A stretch of DNA of 64,000 nucleotides, taken from Sepiola atlantica (taxonomy: Eukaryota; Mollusca; Cephalopoda; Sepiida; Sepiolidae). The stretch is from assembly GCA_963556195.1 (NCBI GenBank), contig OY744525.1, forward strand, positions 56,237,946 to 56,301,945, read 5' to 3'. Below the pieces are notes generated by a model, which ran no database searches, was not told the DNA's origin, and saw only the letters and a program-made list of their open reading frames with translations. Positions 44,032 through 55,567 of this stretch are shown here, one piece after another (position 1 is the stretch's first letter; every line of letters begins with the position of its first letter). Position numbers and translations under genes: made by a program.

Positions 44032-44971
44032 TTTTGTAAACTTACAGTATTGTCCTCACAACAAAAATTACATAAGCTAAACAAAAAATAACTTCAATGC
44101 AAAACAAATTTAAATAAATATATCGAATCACATACTTTAAAAAGCAAAATTAACGGTATCAAAACTAATTATTATTTATCGTAGCTAGAAAAGAGTCAGC
44201 AGTTAAAACAAGAACATGGTGCTACATTTCGTGACAGTCTCAATCCAATATGGTGGTATTTTCAAAATCGTTTACACTTCAGGTGAAAGACAAAAACAAA
44301 TGATATTAAATTCGGTTTTCACATGCTTAAACTATGCAGGTTTGTAGAGAATTTAATTCTGATGCGTTTTTATATAAGGTAAGTGTTATTTTATTTTTTT
44401 TATTTAGAAGTTATGGCCTGAGGACTACACTGTAAGCTTACCCATAATTGTATATGGTGCAGTAGGTTTTAGCACATTGTTCAATGAACAATTCAAATTT
44501 AAAACATTTGTTCCTATAATCTGTTTCCAGTAGTATTATTGTATAATACACTTTTATTTATATATTTTTAAAAGTAATTATGACCAAAAATGTAAAAGTG
44601 ATTAGCCTTTTTTGTAATTTTATACAATTTCTACAGTTCTCATTTATTGAATACAGTTAAAAAATGACATATTTTACTAGTGGTGATTCATACTTAGAAT
44701 TCTGGTTTGAATATATTTTCTATTCATTGTATCTAACAAAAAATATCAATTTTATCTGGATTTATTAGTGAAATAGTAAAATTTTAAAGTCAGTTTGTCA
44801 GCAAAATCCTGCGGAAATTAGGGATTTCTGAACATTTTCATACCCGATCTTTAAACCTAAATGCTCAGTTAAGTTTTAAAGTTAGGAATCTAATTTTTGG
44901 TATCAGTTCTCACAACACCAAACCCCAGCTTTCGCCACCGTAGCAGCGTTGATTTTCTAAAAAAAAAGTGA
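44032..44971. other. hAT-1 3' non-coding region
   Basis: AT-rich tail of hAT-1 up to its right inverted repeat. No gene or strong repeat was seen. GGTGCTACATTTCGTGACAG (44218) and CCAAACCCC (44921) are the only more complex stretches. Confidence 0.55.
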
Positions 44972-44996
44972 AAAATCGACCTGCCCTAATCTCCAG

Positions 44997-45179
44997 TCCA
45001 ACTCTTTTCCCGTTCATGAAAAATCTATCGTTGAGAATTCGGTTCCTACCCCTGCCCACTTCCCATCCTCGGAAGATTGCCAAAGTATATCTTCAGAAAA
45101 TGCTGATGAGCTGAATATTCGACGCTCTACCAGAATCCGCCAAAGTCCTCGGTATTTAGCTGAAAACTATCAGCTTTGA
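44997..45179 (+). pseudogene. pol: Gypsy-C pol C-terminus
   Basis: Continues the reading interrupted at 40008. It ends with RRSTRIRQSPRYLAENY and TGA 45177-45179, the basic tail typical of Gypsy integrases. About 110 bp of untranslated sequence then lead to the 3' LTR. Confidence 0.82.
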
Positions 45180-45292
45180 ACCTTTGTTTTTCTCTCTTTT
45201 CAGTTTAAGCAGAGGCCGCCACCGGAGAGTCCGACTAACTTTTTCTTCCCCAGACGAAGATACAGCCCTGAACTTTCCTTTATGGCGGAGAA

Positions 45293-45463
45293 CGTGGTGA
45301 AAAGAACTCTTTACTTCTTCTATGCTCCGGAAGTGAATTACATCCCTTTGTTACTGTAAATACGCCATTACTCCTTTGTGGAGGCTTCGCTCCTTGCGTT
45401 ATATCTTTACCGAATAAAGCTTTATCAAAAGCAAACTCAGTCTCTTCAAACTCATTCATTACA
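45293..45463 (+). repeat. Gypsy-C 3' LTR
   Basis: 171 bp copy of the 5' LTR with internal deletions (a CCTTTCC-rich stretch of about 16 bp is absent) and a first base C instead of T. GGCGGAGAA just before it may be the purine tract. Confidence 0.85.
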
Positions 45464-46064
45464 ATTACATTGTTAGGTAAAAGTACAGAATAGTTTACAA
45501 AGCCTCCCCCCCCCCCATCCACGCTTCCCCCTATGTTAAGAATGGCTTTTTAAATAATGTTATTATTTCGACCCGGTTCGTAATTAAATTACGAGATTAA
45601 ATCCTTCATAATGCATTTAGGTTTCTTTGTAAACAAGTCAGCCATTTTAATATTTTGTTAATAATTGAAAATAATATCAATTACTTTGTGCCTGTTTGTG
45701 AGTTGACCCCCCCCCCCATTTCTGTCCAACCCGCATGGCCATTTTGTATTTTCCCGCCCTTTTGAAGACGCCATTTTGAATTTTTGGTGAACCCTTAAAA
45801 ATTGAATATTTGTGCGTGTTTATTTTCCCCCTAAATATTTGCATTAAATGGCAAATAAATTTGTTGTTTGACGATTTACATTTTGAATTAATTTGACTAA
45901 CTGTAAATTCAGCATATCCCCCCCCCCCCTTTTTTTAAAGACTTGTACTTTGTGGACCTTTGATTTTTTCCCCGGCTTCCCTTTTTCCCGCCATTGGGAG
46001 GACATTTTCGCTTCCTTCCATTCTTTAGCCCCCGTCTTGGACGCCATCTTGTATTTTTGCCCCA
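45464..46064. other. Non-coding stretch between Gypsy-C and BEL-2
   Basis: No gene. It contains C runs (45508-45520, 45709-45717, 45918-45927) and repeated CGCCATTTTG/CGCCATCTTG words, and probably includes the remaining leader of BEL-2. No LTR pair was recognised. Confidence 0.55.
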
Positions 46065-48354
46065 ATGTCGTCTACCCCCACGGTTAGTCTCCTTTTGGAG
46101 AGGCGAGATGGCAAGATTACGAAAAGACGGAAGTGGACACTATTCTTGAAGTCCTTGGGGCTGGCGAAGGGGTGAACCGTAATTTTGTTTCATCCCAAAC
46201 GGCTAGAGTGAAGCAGCTTTTTTGCTTCTATTGATTTATTCAATGAACAGATAACCAGTGCCTACATCGAAAGTGAGGCTCGCGAAGAAATCTCGAATAA
46301 CCGTCGGAGCGAGGCAGTGTACCGTATTCATGCAGATCAATGTTTTAGTGAATTTGAAAGCGTATGGAAGGATGAGAGCTCCCCCTCCTCGTACTGCAGT
46401 GGTGGAGGAGTTTAAAATGTCACATTATAATGTGACCTCCAAACTTACACGTCCGGTTTTTGACCCTGCAAATTTGGATGGCGACAAACTGGCATACCTC
46501 AACTTCTTTAAGGAGTTTGAGAATTGTGTGTTGAGCGTAACGAGCTGATAATTTTAAAGAATCACCTCAGGGGCTATGCTCACAGGATAATAGGGCATCT
46601 CTCTATTTCAGATGCCAATTTTGATGCAGCTGTGGAAATCCTGGACTGGGAGTTCTTAGATAGGAAATTCATAGTGAATTCCATTTTTAAGGACCTTAAT
46701 GCTGCTAAACCTCTTAGGGAGTTTAAGTTGACTCCGTGAAGATGTTTTTAACTAAAGTAAAAGCTCAGGTATACGAGCTTAAGAATTCATCTGGATTAGA
46801 TTTCCTAGAAGAGGATGCCCCGGCAACCAGTTGTTGAGTTGCATCATTTTTTAAAAGCTCCCTACGTCGTTGAGGTGTGAGCTTAGTCACGTAGTTGGTA
46901 ATAACTACCCCTCTCTGGGAGAGATCCTGGACCATTATTCCGATGTGATGCGTACATTGGAAATTACAAGACCTGGGGTGGTTAATTTAGTAAAGCCTGT
47001 CAGCAAACAGAGAACCTCTGGTTCTTATAGATTCAAGCCCACTAATGTTGGCAGGAAGCCCTCTACATTAGAGAATTTTTTTGTGAAGCCTGAGCCTGCT
47101 CGACTTAAGTGCTTCCTCTGCAGTGGTGACAGTCACATCGCTTTCTACTGTAAGAAATACCCCACGCTTAAGGGTCGGTTGCAACGATGCAAAGTGGCTA
47201 AATTGTGTGCCCGTTGCATTAGCCCTTTTCATACCGCCGAGTCTTGCCCGGGTAGAAAAGGTCGCCTCGGCCAGTGTTGGAGGTGTAAAAGTTGTGAGCA
47301 TGCAGGTGCCTTGTGCCCAGACTTAGACAAGTGTCGGTTGGATACTAATCCTATCCTGCAGATGGGGGACGTGAATCTTCTATTGCCGATAATAGAAATT
47401 AGCGTAGTCAGTGGTGAGGTGGAAAAGACATTTAATTGTCTATTAGATTCGGGTAGCCAGCGCTCTTATTTATCGGATGGAGTGCTGGATATTTTGCATT
47501 GTTGTTCTGCTCAGATGAAGAGGAGGGACTTCATTATCAAAACCTTCCTCGGTTCTGCCCAGAGGAGTCTGAATGAGCTCGAGTTACGCGTCAAATTGCC
47601 GAACTCCGAGTATGCGATTCCCTTTCTGGTGGACGAAGGCTTGGACCTTCAGTTTCATATCATGGGTCTTTCTACCGCTATCGAAGGTATTCTTGCTGGT
47701 GGTGGGAAGTTGGCTGCTGACTTTTCGCGTATTCGTAATGATTGCATTACGGTACATGGATTGGTAGGTATGGACCTACTGAAGTACATGGGACCCATGA
47801 AACTGACTCCCTTTATGAATGGGTCTGCCTTTGAGTTCCCTCGAGGTATAGTGCCCTTTGGTGATGTGTTAGATTTTGTGTGCCCGGTTGTGGAAGAGAC
47901 GGATGCCATCATTGATGGCGTTAATTATAGCCAGGTTGTTTCCAAATATTCTCAGTGTCCTGTGACACATGTTTATTTTGTCCTCGAGCCGAAGTCTGAA
48001 TACTTCGATCCTTTAGATAGCTTTTCTGATTCCTCTGTAGAGAGAGCTGTAGATAAGCTCTTTAGTTTGGAGACGTTAGGTGTTACAGAGGACTCTGTTA
48101 GTGATTACGGCAGAGATAAGATAGCTTCATTCCGCAATTCGATCTCGTACCGAGACAATTGCTTTCTGTCCCCTCCAACCATCAAGTAGCGTTGAACGTG
48201 CTTGATTAAGTTGTCACCCGTTTGACAAAACACGGTCTGTATGAGAACTACTGTCAAGTTTTCTTGGATCAAGAAAGGGAGGATATCATTTAAAAGGTGC
48301 AGGTGAATCCGGAGGATTTTACATATTACACTTGGATTCCTCACCGACCGATAC
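46065..48354 (+). pseudogene. gag-pol: BEL-2: decayed BEL/Pao Gag-protease with RT start
   Basis: ATG 46065 opens SLLLERRDGKITKRRKW but the frame is soon lost. Gag pieces (FDPANLDGDKLAYLNFFKEFE, ILKNHLRGYAHRII) lie in two frames up to 46740. From 46870 a long frame carries LSHVVGNNYPSLGEIL, knuckles (CFLCSGDSHIAFYC, CARCISPFHTAESC, CWRCKSCEHAGALC) and the protease LLDSGSQRSY (about 47443), and ends at 48187. The beginning of reverse transcriptase (LTKHGLYENYC, TYYTWIPHRPI) follows in broken frames. At 48355 the sequence changes abruptly to a hAT gene. Related to BEL-1 but clearly diverged. No LTR identified. Confidence 0.83.
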
Positions 48355-49512
48355 AGGAAAAAAGGAATTCTAAAGTTGAAAGTATTCCCCAGTGCAGATT
48401 TTGTCACTGTATTATCTTCCAAACTATCCGATTTGAAGTCCCATGCCAACACAAAAAACACAGGAAATGCAAAGATTTTTCGAAAAGTAGACAACTTAGT
48501 GCCATTTCAACCTGTGAGAAAATATACAGAATCGCAAGTAACTGAAGCACGATTGGCTATGTTTATAGCTGCTCACATGGCAATTGTAATTTGTGACCAC
48601 TTGAACAATTTGTGTAAAAGCAGTTTTACAGACAGCAAGATCGCATCCCTGGTACAGATGAGAAGATCTAAATGCAGTGGTCTCATCAAGAACATTGTGT
48701 ATCCCCATTTTATGATGGATATAACCAAAAAAAAATCTTACAGTTTACTATTAGACGAATCGACAGATATTAGTTTGAACAAATATCTAGGTATAGCAAT
48801 AATTTATCATGATGATTTAAAGGGAAAAATTGTATCCACATTTCTGAGTCTGTCGACATTAGAAGAATGCAATGCGAGTGGTATTGTCAAAAGCCTGAAG
48901 GAAACCTTAAACAATATTGGTTTAAGTTTTAAAAATTTAAGAGGCATTGGAACTGATAATGCTAGCGTTATGGTACGGATCAACAATGGGGTCTATCAAA
49001 AATTAAAAACTGATCAAAAGTTGAAAACTGAAGTGCCAAACTTGATTTTGATTCGCTGTGTCTGCCATTCTCTTCAGTTATGTATTTCAGCAGCCACGGC
49101 TGAAGTTTTACCACAGAGTTTGGAATTTTTAGTCGCCGAAACCTACAACAGGTTCTCAAGATCATATTTTAGACAAGCTGCATATAAAAAGATATACAAT
49201 TTGATAAATGAAAATCACGATCCCATAAAAATTGTCCAGTCCTGTCAAACTAGATGGTTGTCAATTGCAACTGCAGTCGAGATAATTTATAGTCAGTGGC
49301 TCGAGCTTAAGACTCATTTTGACATAGTGGGAAACATTGAAGAAGCCATTGACGCACATGCTTATTTGGGCTATGAATTCGAAATAGAAATAGAAAATCG
49401 GCAAAAGAAAGGACTTTCTTCTGAAGAGGGGCCGTTAAGAGAAAGGTGCAGTAAATTTATTATAAAACTCATTCAAGAAATACATCATGTTGGAATTTTC
49501 TATCAGCAATTA
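48355..49512 (+). pseudogene. hAT-2 transposase, copy 1 (5' truncated)
   Basis: hAT-superfamily transposase. A BED-type zinc finger at the start is split over two frames (QCRFCHC, then LKSHANTK, then KKHRKC; 48391-48477). The main frame to 49512 has YSLLLDESTDIS (first catalytic Asp), LRGIGTDNASVM (second), VCHSLQLCISAA and VQSCQTRWLS. The third catalytic residue and the C-terminal dimerisation region are missing because BEL-3 begins at 49513. The first part of the gene, present in copy 2 from 55568, is absent. A nine-base deletion near 48727 also distinguishes this copy. Confidence 0.85.
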
Positions 49513-50850
49513 TGTAACCCCTATATATTTGTATTATATTTATATCTTGTATTCTATTTTATGTTTTTCACTCCCTATTGATTTGTTTTCGTACTTTTGA
49601 TTTTTTGTACGTAACATCTTATTTGAAAAAAGTTAGTGCCAGCTCTTTGAGAGTGAGGTCGCAGATTTTGGCAGCGAATCCTTTTGCTTTCTTTTCGAGT
49701 TCGCTTGCATTGAGATTGGACGGTGTTTCGTCTAGCTCGTCGATAGAGTGGATTCTCTAAGCAAGTCTCTTCTCGAGGGTACACTGTGAGATTCAGCACA
49801 GAAATTTGTTGCCGCATGGATTGTTGAATCGAAATACGACATCCTAAAGTTCATGAGAATTTTGCGGTTGGAACCTTTTTGAAGAAAGGCGAAGAAATCG
49901 TCGCTGTGACAAGTTGTTATTCCCGCGTGAACATTAGAAGTTGTCGATTTGACGAACGCAGCGATGGCGTTGGAAGAACACGTTGCCGAATTTTGACACA
50001 CTCTTCATTGACGTTGGCATGAGAACTTTTGACAAAGAACTTTAGTTGAGGTAGGCTGTCCTTAGGCGGTTTGCAAGCCTTTAAACTGCTTGTTGAGAAT
50101 TGTATGTACTGTTTTGTGTTTCATTTGTTCTACCATGTGAGTATCCTTTCCCATTATATTTATATTTCGTTTGTTTAAACGACAATTGTCCAACTGTTTT
50201 GAAAAACAGTTTATTTGGTTTTTTCGGAGCCAGCTAGTACGTTGTTACTCCTTTTATTATTACAAGGCGTTTTGCGCCCGCAAAGGAAATATTTGCAACC
50301 TTTAAACTCCCCTCGGAGACTTTTGTAAAATAAACTCCTTTGACTTCAAACAAGATCACTTTTAATCTTATTTCTTCCCCCCCACCCCTTTTATTTTATC
50401 CTGTTGTTTTTTTTCTTCGGGTTTCTAACTGGTCGTATTTAGCCGAAAACGGTTAAATTTGCGACAACTTTTTCGTTTATTTTATTTCAGATTTTTTACC
50501 TGTTTTACATGGAATAAAGGTTTTTTCTTAAATGGAAGTTGTTTGTTTTTGTTGCTTCCTTTATCTCCATGTGACTCCGAGTAAACTGGCTGTCTAGGCA
50601 AGATAATAATTATCATTTTGACGAAGGTAGCATAGTAAAAAATCAAAGTGTTGGTCTCTACGTGGGGTGAAGGAATGCAATAGCATCGTCTTCCCTTCCC
50701 GTTACTCCTGTGGTTCAACTCCTGAGGCTTCCCTGTTCGACAACACTCCGCATTTAATTTCATTAGACGCTTTCTCACCCTGTAGATTCGTCTCGCACCT
50801 ACCCGCTTTCCTTTTCATCGACGCTTGTCTCAGACCACATCTACGACGCC
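49513..50850 (+). other. BEL-3 5' LTR and leader, copy 1
   Basis: Begins TGTAACCCCTATATATTTG at the break in the hAT gene, the likely LTR start. AAAATAAACTCC near 50327 is a poly(A)-like signal. The LTR end is not fixed because no second LTR is in the window: TTTGCGACA at 50457-50465 is one candidate. The rest is leader up to the gag ATG, with an AATAAAGG at 50514. Confidence 0.55.
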
Positions 50851-51966
50851 ATGGCAGGAAAATCCACCTCTTCGAGCAGGACTTACTCCAGGACGTTATC
50901 TGCCTCATCTAAAGCCTTAACTGCCCGCGCAGAGCTTGAGATGGCTAAGGCGAGCCTACTGTTCGTTGAGAAAGAAAACCAACTGCGGGAGGCAAGGGCT
51001 AAAATGGAGTCAGAGGAGAAAACCCTAAAGGCTGCAAGAGAGATAGCCATTAGAGAAGCTGCAGTCAGGGCCTTCGAGGAGTGTGTCAGCAGCAGTGAAC
51101 GAGGATCCGCTATCGATGTTGACCAGACCCCTGCCGACCCCATGCAGCGCACAAATGAGTATGTGGCTGGGCTGGCTGCTCAGGGCCACTCGCAACCCTC
51201 TGCCTTACAACCTGGAGCTCCCCAGCCAACACCACATCCCGTTTTACAACCTGCAAATCCCCAATTAACACAATCCCCTGCCTTACCATTCGATCAGGCT
51301 GTTAAGACAGAGGCTTTCTTTCACCTCATGCAAGGTCCCAAACCCGATTCATCGGACAACTATCAGAGTAGTCACCTAACAGAAAACCACCCTGACTACT
51401 CAAGAGACTTGATGCGCTACTTCGCCAGACGGGAACTGCTCCGAGCCAGTATGCTGAGGTTCTCTGACAAACCCAAGGACTACAGAGCATGGAGACGCTC
51501 GTTTATCAACTCCACTGTTGACATGCGGTTGACTCCTGGCGAAGAGATGGACCTGCTGATCAAATGGCTCGGACCCGCCTCGGCTGCACATGCAAACCGC
51601 CTAAGGACAGCCTACCTCAACTACCCTGAGAAGAGACTGCGAGAAATATGTAGTCGTCTTGAGAAAGTTTATGGATCCCACGAAGTTATTGAAGACTCAC
51701 TCTTTGAGAGAATAAGTAGATTCCCAAGAGTGAGCCGGGACTATTACCGGCTGCAGAAGTTAAGCAATCCCCTCACCGAACTCCAGGCGGCAAAGGAATA
51801 TGGTGATATCCCCGGGCTCGCCCTCCTGGATACCGCTCGGGGCATCAGACCAATAGTGGAGAAGCTTCCACTGGCACTACAGGACCAATGGACCTCCCAT
51901 GGAACCGCCTACAAGCGAAAACACCAGATAGTTCTATATATATATAAAAAAAAAAAAAAATTTTAA
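50851..51966 (+). pseudogene. gag: BEL-3 gag, copy 1 (3' truncated)
   Basis: ATG 50851 opens a BEL/Pao-type Gag. Residues about 20-85 form a charged coiled coil (ARAELEMAKASLLFVEKENQ, REARAKMESEEKTLKAAREI). A Pro/Gln-rich linker (110-145) follows, then the conserved capsid-like part: YFARRELLRASMLRFSDKP, EEMDLLIKWLGPASAAHANR, GLALLDTARGIRPIVEKL. Similarity to copy 2 stops at KRKHQ (51935), where TATATATATA and an A run replace the rest, so the last residues before the TAA are not original. Otherwise the frame is intact and is the best template for this Gag. Confidence 0.85.
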
Positions 51967-53341
51967 AAGCAGTAATTAAAGTGGAATTAAATTAATTAAT
52001 GGTCAGCCGAGTTATTAAAATTAAAGAAAAAATATAATAAATGATGGATGATAGATCCGAGCCGGGGGTGCTTATTTTTTGGGGTTTTTATTGTTTCCCC
52101 TCCTCAAAAGAAGAAGGGGGTGGTCAATTCTCGTGGTGTTCCATAGTATGGAGCAGCTCTAACGAGGGTACTTTGTCCAGCCAGTATGAAGCAGACCTTG
52201 TTTGCGGGGAGCGAATTGGAAGGGATGGAGATCCTTTCACATACGGAATGGCTGTGGGGAAGAGGATGACAGAGTTGTCATTGTGGTTTAGTGGGTCAAT
52301 GGGGCCCACGAGAAGCACCGCAGTGGCGTAACGGATCTGGATGATTGTGAAAATAGGGGCGTGATTGAACTTGTTTTGGATCCGTGTTGAAGCGGACGCG
52401 GTCGAATGGTATGACAAGACATATCTTACAAAGAAATTAGATGGCTGACCAGAAAAGGGAATATAAGAATTAAAAATTGAGGGTTTTCTGTTTTGCCCTG
52501 TATTCTGTTAGTGATCAAATGAATTGAGTGTATGCCTATGTGTGAATACCCCGGGGGTCGGAGGTCAGACAAACGGACTCAGTGGCGAACTGAGTAGATG
52601 ATGACGGGGGTGGCCATGGAGTGCCGATTAACGATCGTGATAAAGAATTTTATTACATCCCGGAGATTGCGTCATCAGCCGGAGGGCGGCCGGGTGAAGG
52701 TGGACTTTAGAGATCCAGCCATTTTGACTTGGTTCTGATCAGACCCGCGGAGGGGTGTGTTAAAATAAAAATCTTAGGATTGTTTTTTTTTGTGTGGGGA
52801 GGGAAGGAGTGTTAGATAATGGTTTGGACGCATCTATTCGAGATGGGTTTGACTTGTGCGATTATGGCGGAGTCATTCCGTCCGAGGCTACGGGTACGTT
52901 TTCCCACGCCACGAATGACGGATGATGCGATCTTAAAGGTTACGGAGGTCAAGGTTCAGATTTGCACCTGGTATTGACAAGCGAGAGTTAGACAAGATTT
53001 GAACGAGACTCTTTGGCGTGGGAACATTGAATTGGATTTTGAGTCAGTCACTGTCTAGAAGCGAGAGAGTCAACATCGCAAAAATGTGACGATACGAGAA
53101 GGGAATATTCCCTAAATGGAAGACAGGCGCAAGGATCCTCCCCCCCCCCTCTCTCTAGGAATAGTTTAGGAAAACATTAAGAATTAACCACAATATTCGT
53201 AAAGCTCTCTCTCTCTTTCAACGATGGCGGGACACATCCACAGCAATACAAATGACGCCTGAATAAAAGTAATTAAAATGTAAAGATTGCTGTCTTGTGA
53301 AGCGGGCGAGTGGGGTCCTTTGTTACAGACAGCTCCCGGAG
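51967..53341. other. Non-coding, probably LTR or leader of the Gmr1-like element
   Basis: No supported gene. AATAAAAGTAATTAAAATG near 53263 resembles a poly(A) site, and GTGGGGTCCTTTGTTACA at 53311, close to the gag ATG, could include a primer-binding site. A C run lies at 53141-53149. Without a second copy the LTR borders cannot be set. Confidence 0.45.
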
Positions 53342-54072
53342 ATGGCCACGGCAGTGCAGAGGCAAAGAAAGACTAAACCACCGGACGACGGAAGCGGCCG
53401 AGAAAATACGAAGGTATGCATTATTTTAAAGGGCTATCCAACAATAGACAGAGATTTAGGAATCATAAAAAGGAGGACAGGCAGACATACATAGAGTTCT
53501 TTCGTCAGAAAGAGACCTACTTTGACGGATGGTGCACAGCCAAAAGCGTGGGGACGGACCATGATAGGCTGAGACAGCTAATGCTCACGGAAGAGTTCAA
53601 GAGGTGTGTCCATGACGATCTCAAAGTCTACCTTAACGAGAGACAAGTAGATACAGCATACGACATGGCCACCCTCGTGGACGAGTATGCATTAACACAT
53701 AAGCGGGGCAGGAACAGGGCGAGCGACTCGTTTGCTGATGGAAGCTGCGCTAACCCCAGAATGGTGGCTAGCACTGGTCCGAGCATGAGGTCGAACCAGA
53801 CAGGCAACAGCAACTGACTTGACAGCCCACAGGACAAAAACCATTCTCTGACTAGTCAACAGGCAGAGAGATGGAGAATGATGCGGTGTCACTACTGTGG
53901 CAAGGTGGGACACATAGTCGCGAATTGCTTAGCGAAAAAAAGGGACGAAGAAAACCGAGGCGCACCCTCAAATAAACCACAAGGGTTCATCGCATCGCGG
54001 AGGGGTGTTGCAAATGCGAACGCGAATGAGATTAGGGAAGAGTACAGACATTTCGATATGTCCTGTGGATGA
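53342..54072 (+). pseudogene. gag: Gmr1-like Gypsy gag with SCAN-like domain
   Basis: ATG 53342 starts a short frame. From 53416 another frame carries RQRFRNHKKEDRQTYIEFF, RLRQLMLTEEFKRCV and DMATLVDEYALTHKR, which match the helical pattern of the SCAN-like Gag of Gmr1-type Gypsy elements. TGA near 53817 ends it. A CCHC knuckle CHYCGKVGHIVANC lies at 53887-53928 in the frame ending 54072. The assignment is by motif memory. At least two frameshifts. Confidence 0.72.
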
Positions 54073-55262
54073 CCCAAATATTAAGGGACACGTGAGTCGG
54101 AAAGGGCTTTGTTAGTGTTCCACTTCATAGAGTGACCCTCGAGTCGGATTAAGATCGGAGTGGTCGACGATCTGCCTATGAAAGGCATTGCGATGCTACT
54201 CGGCAACGATTTGGTCAGGGAGAAAGTAGCATCCCCACCCTTAAGGATAGTGACACAGCCAAACCCATCAGGGGACATTGACAGGCCAGACGATAGTGAC
54301 ATCGGAGTATACCCAGCATGTGTGGTGACCCGGGAAATGGCCCAAGAGAAGGCCAGAGAAGCACGCACCGAGAAAAGTGGTGAAGAGATGGGAAGTGAAG
54401 TCGTGGACCTTTCCCAAACTTGTGTCGGTCACAAGGTAGAAACGATGTCTATGCTCGAAGAGACCACAGGACCCGACCCCCCTAGCAAGGGAGAACTGGT
54501 CAGTGAAACCCCGACCTCATGGACGTCCATCACCCATGAGCAAAGAAAAGATGAAGAGGTCGCCCCGCTTTTCAGAGAAGCGGTGGACGAAGGAGAGATG
54601 GATGAAGAACCGCGTGGATACTTCATCAAAGATGGTACACTGATGAAGAAGTGGAGACCCCCACATACACCCGCCCTCGAAGACTGGTCAACCGTACACC
54701 AGGTAGTGTTACCAAAAGGGTATAGGGATGAAGTGTTGAGGACAGCCTATGAGACACCCATGGGAGGCCATATGGGTATCCGAAAGACGCATGACCGGAT
54801 TACCAAACACTTCTACTGGCCGGGGATCCATAGAGATGTGGCAAAATACTCTAAAACTTGCCACACATGTTAGATGGTGGGCAAACCAAATCAGCGAATC
54901 CCCGACGCTCCCCTCCATCCGATACCCGCATTTGAGGAGCCCTTCTGCCGGATCCTCATAGATTGTGTTAGTCCACTTCCGAGAACCAAACGTGGAACGA
55001 GCACCTACTAACCATTATGTGTGCATCAACCCGAGTTCCTGAAGCAATACCCCTCAGGAAAGTATCAGCTGGGAAGATTGCGAAAGCTTTGATCACCTTC
55101 TTCTCCATGGTTGGACTACCGAAGGTGGTGCAGTCTGACCAGGGATCGAACTTTATGTTGAAGATGTTCCAGCAGGCCATGAGCAGCCTGGGCATCATGA
55201 TGGTGAAATCCAGCGCATACCACCCTCAGTCCCAGGGAGCCCTGGAACGCTTCATTCGACCA
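54073..55262 (+). pseudogene. pol: Gmr1-like protease tail and integrase
   Basis: LLGNDLVREKV (54190-54230) is the C-terminal motif of a Gypsy-type protease. Its active-site part is lost. An acidic linker leads, without any reverse transcriptase between, to integrase: YETPMGGHMGIRKTHDRI, FYWPGIHRDV, CHTC (54750-54870), TAG 54871, then RILIDCVSPLPR (first Asp, about 54962). After a shift near 55005 come VQSDQGSNFM (second Asp, about 55137) and HPQSQGALERF (Glu, about 55248). The order protease-integrase is that of Gmr1-like elements, whose reverse transcriptase comes last. Here it is missing and the sequence ends at 55262. Confidence 0.78.
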
Positions 55263-55567
55263 TGAAAAATATGGTGCGAACATATTGCTTGGTGGGCTGA
55301 TCTTGGAGCATCTGGGAGCCCCTTAATTCTCATATAAACAAAGAGCTTTACACTGAATAACACACATTACCAATTTAAACAATTTGACGTCGGTAGAGAT
55401 TGCTTTCCTAATTCCTCCAACTTTTCAAAGATTTACCACACAGAAGTAGAAGACACCAGTCCAACAGACATTACTACTGCTGACCATTGACCACTTAAAC
55501 AAGGTCGCACGTAATTAACAGGAAAACTTCTATAATCACGCATTTACACACTGATACAAGTAAGAGA
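55263..55567. other. Non-coding stretch before hAT-2 copy 2
   Basis: No gene was seen. It probably includes the 5' untranslated region of hAT-2. Confidence 0.5.

Larger units (their letters stand above)
40009..44988 (+). mobile_element. hAT-1: hAT-type DNA transposon inserted in Gypsy-C
   Basis: Terminal inverted repeats TAGGGCAGGTCGATTTT (40009-40025) and its complement (44972-44988). Flanking 8-bp sequences CTTTCCAG (40001-40008) and ATCTCCAG (44989-44996) match at six of eight positions, as expected for an old hAT target duplication. Removing the insert rejoins Gypsy-C coding sequence in frame. GGGTTTGG is shared as a subterminal inverted motif. It contains a multi-exon transposase-like gene. 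Confidence 0.85.
35568..45463 (+). mobile_element. Gypsy-C: Ty3/Gypsy element with short LTRs, split by hAT-1
   Basis: LTRs at 35568-35763 and 45293-45463 enclose gag, protease, reverse transcriptase, RNase H and integrase in Gypsy order. The insert hAT-1 (40009-44988) interrupts the end of pol, and a further 0.6-0.8 kb of foreign sequence (38261-39060) lies between RNase H and integrase. The flanks, ATTAT on the left and ATTAC on the right, are at best an imperfect duplication. Confidence 0.88.
48355..51937 (+). repeat. Duplicated block, copy 1 (hAT-2 plus BEL-3)
   Basis: Matches 55642-63335 in order: hAT gene part, BEL-3 LTR/leader and gag. Both copies have BEL-3 starting at the same hAT base (CAGCAATTA/TGTAACCCC), so they descend from one insertion event and not from separate transpositions. 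The left edge shares only AGG with copy 2. The right edge is a TA repeat and A run. Confidence 0.88.

Noticed and set aside
35563..45468. Target duplication of Gypsy-C (ATTAT and ATTAC)
   Set aside because: One mismatch in five AT-rich bases beside an uncertain LTR edge is not enough to claim it.
49513..50465. Exact BEL-3 LTR limits
   Set aside because: Only one LTR per copy lies in the window. The start is supported by the hAT junction but the end (TTTGCGACA) is a guess.
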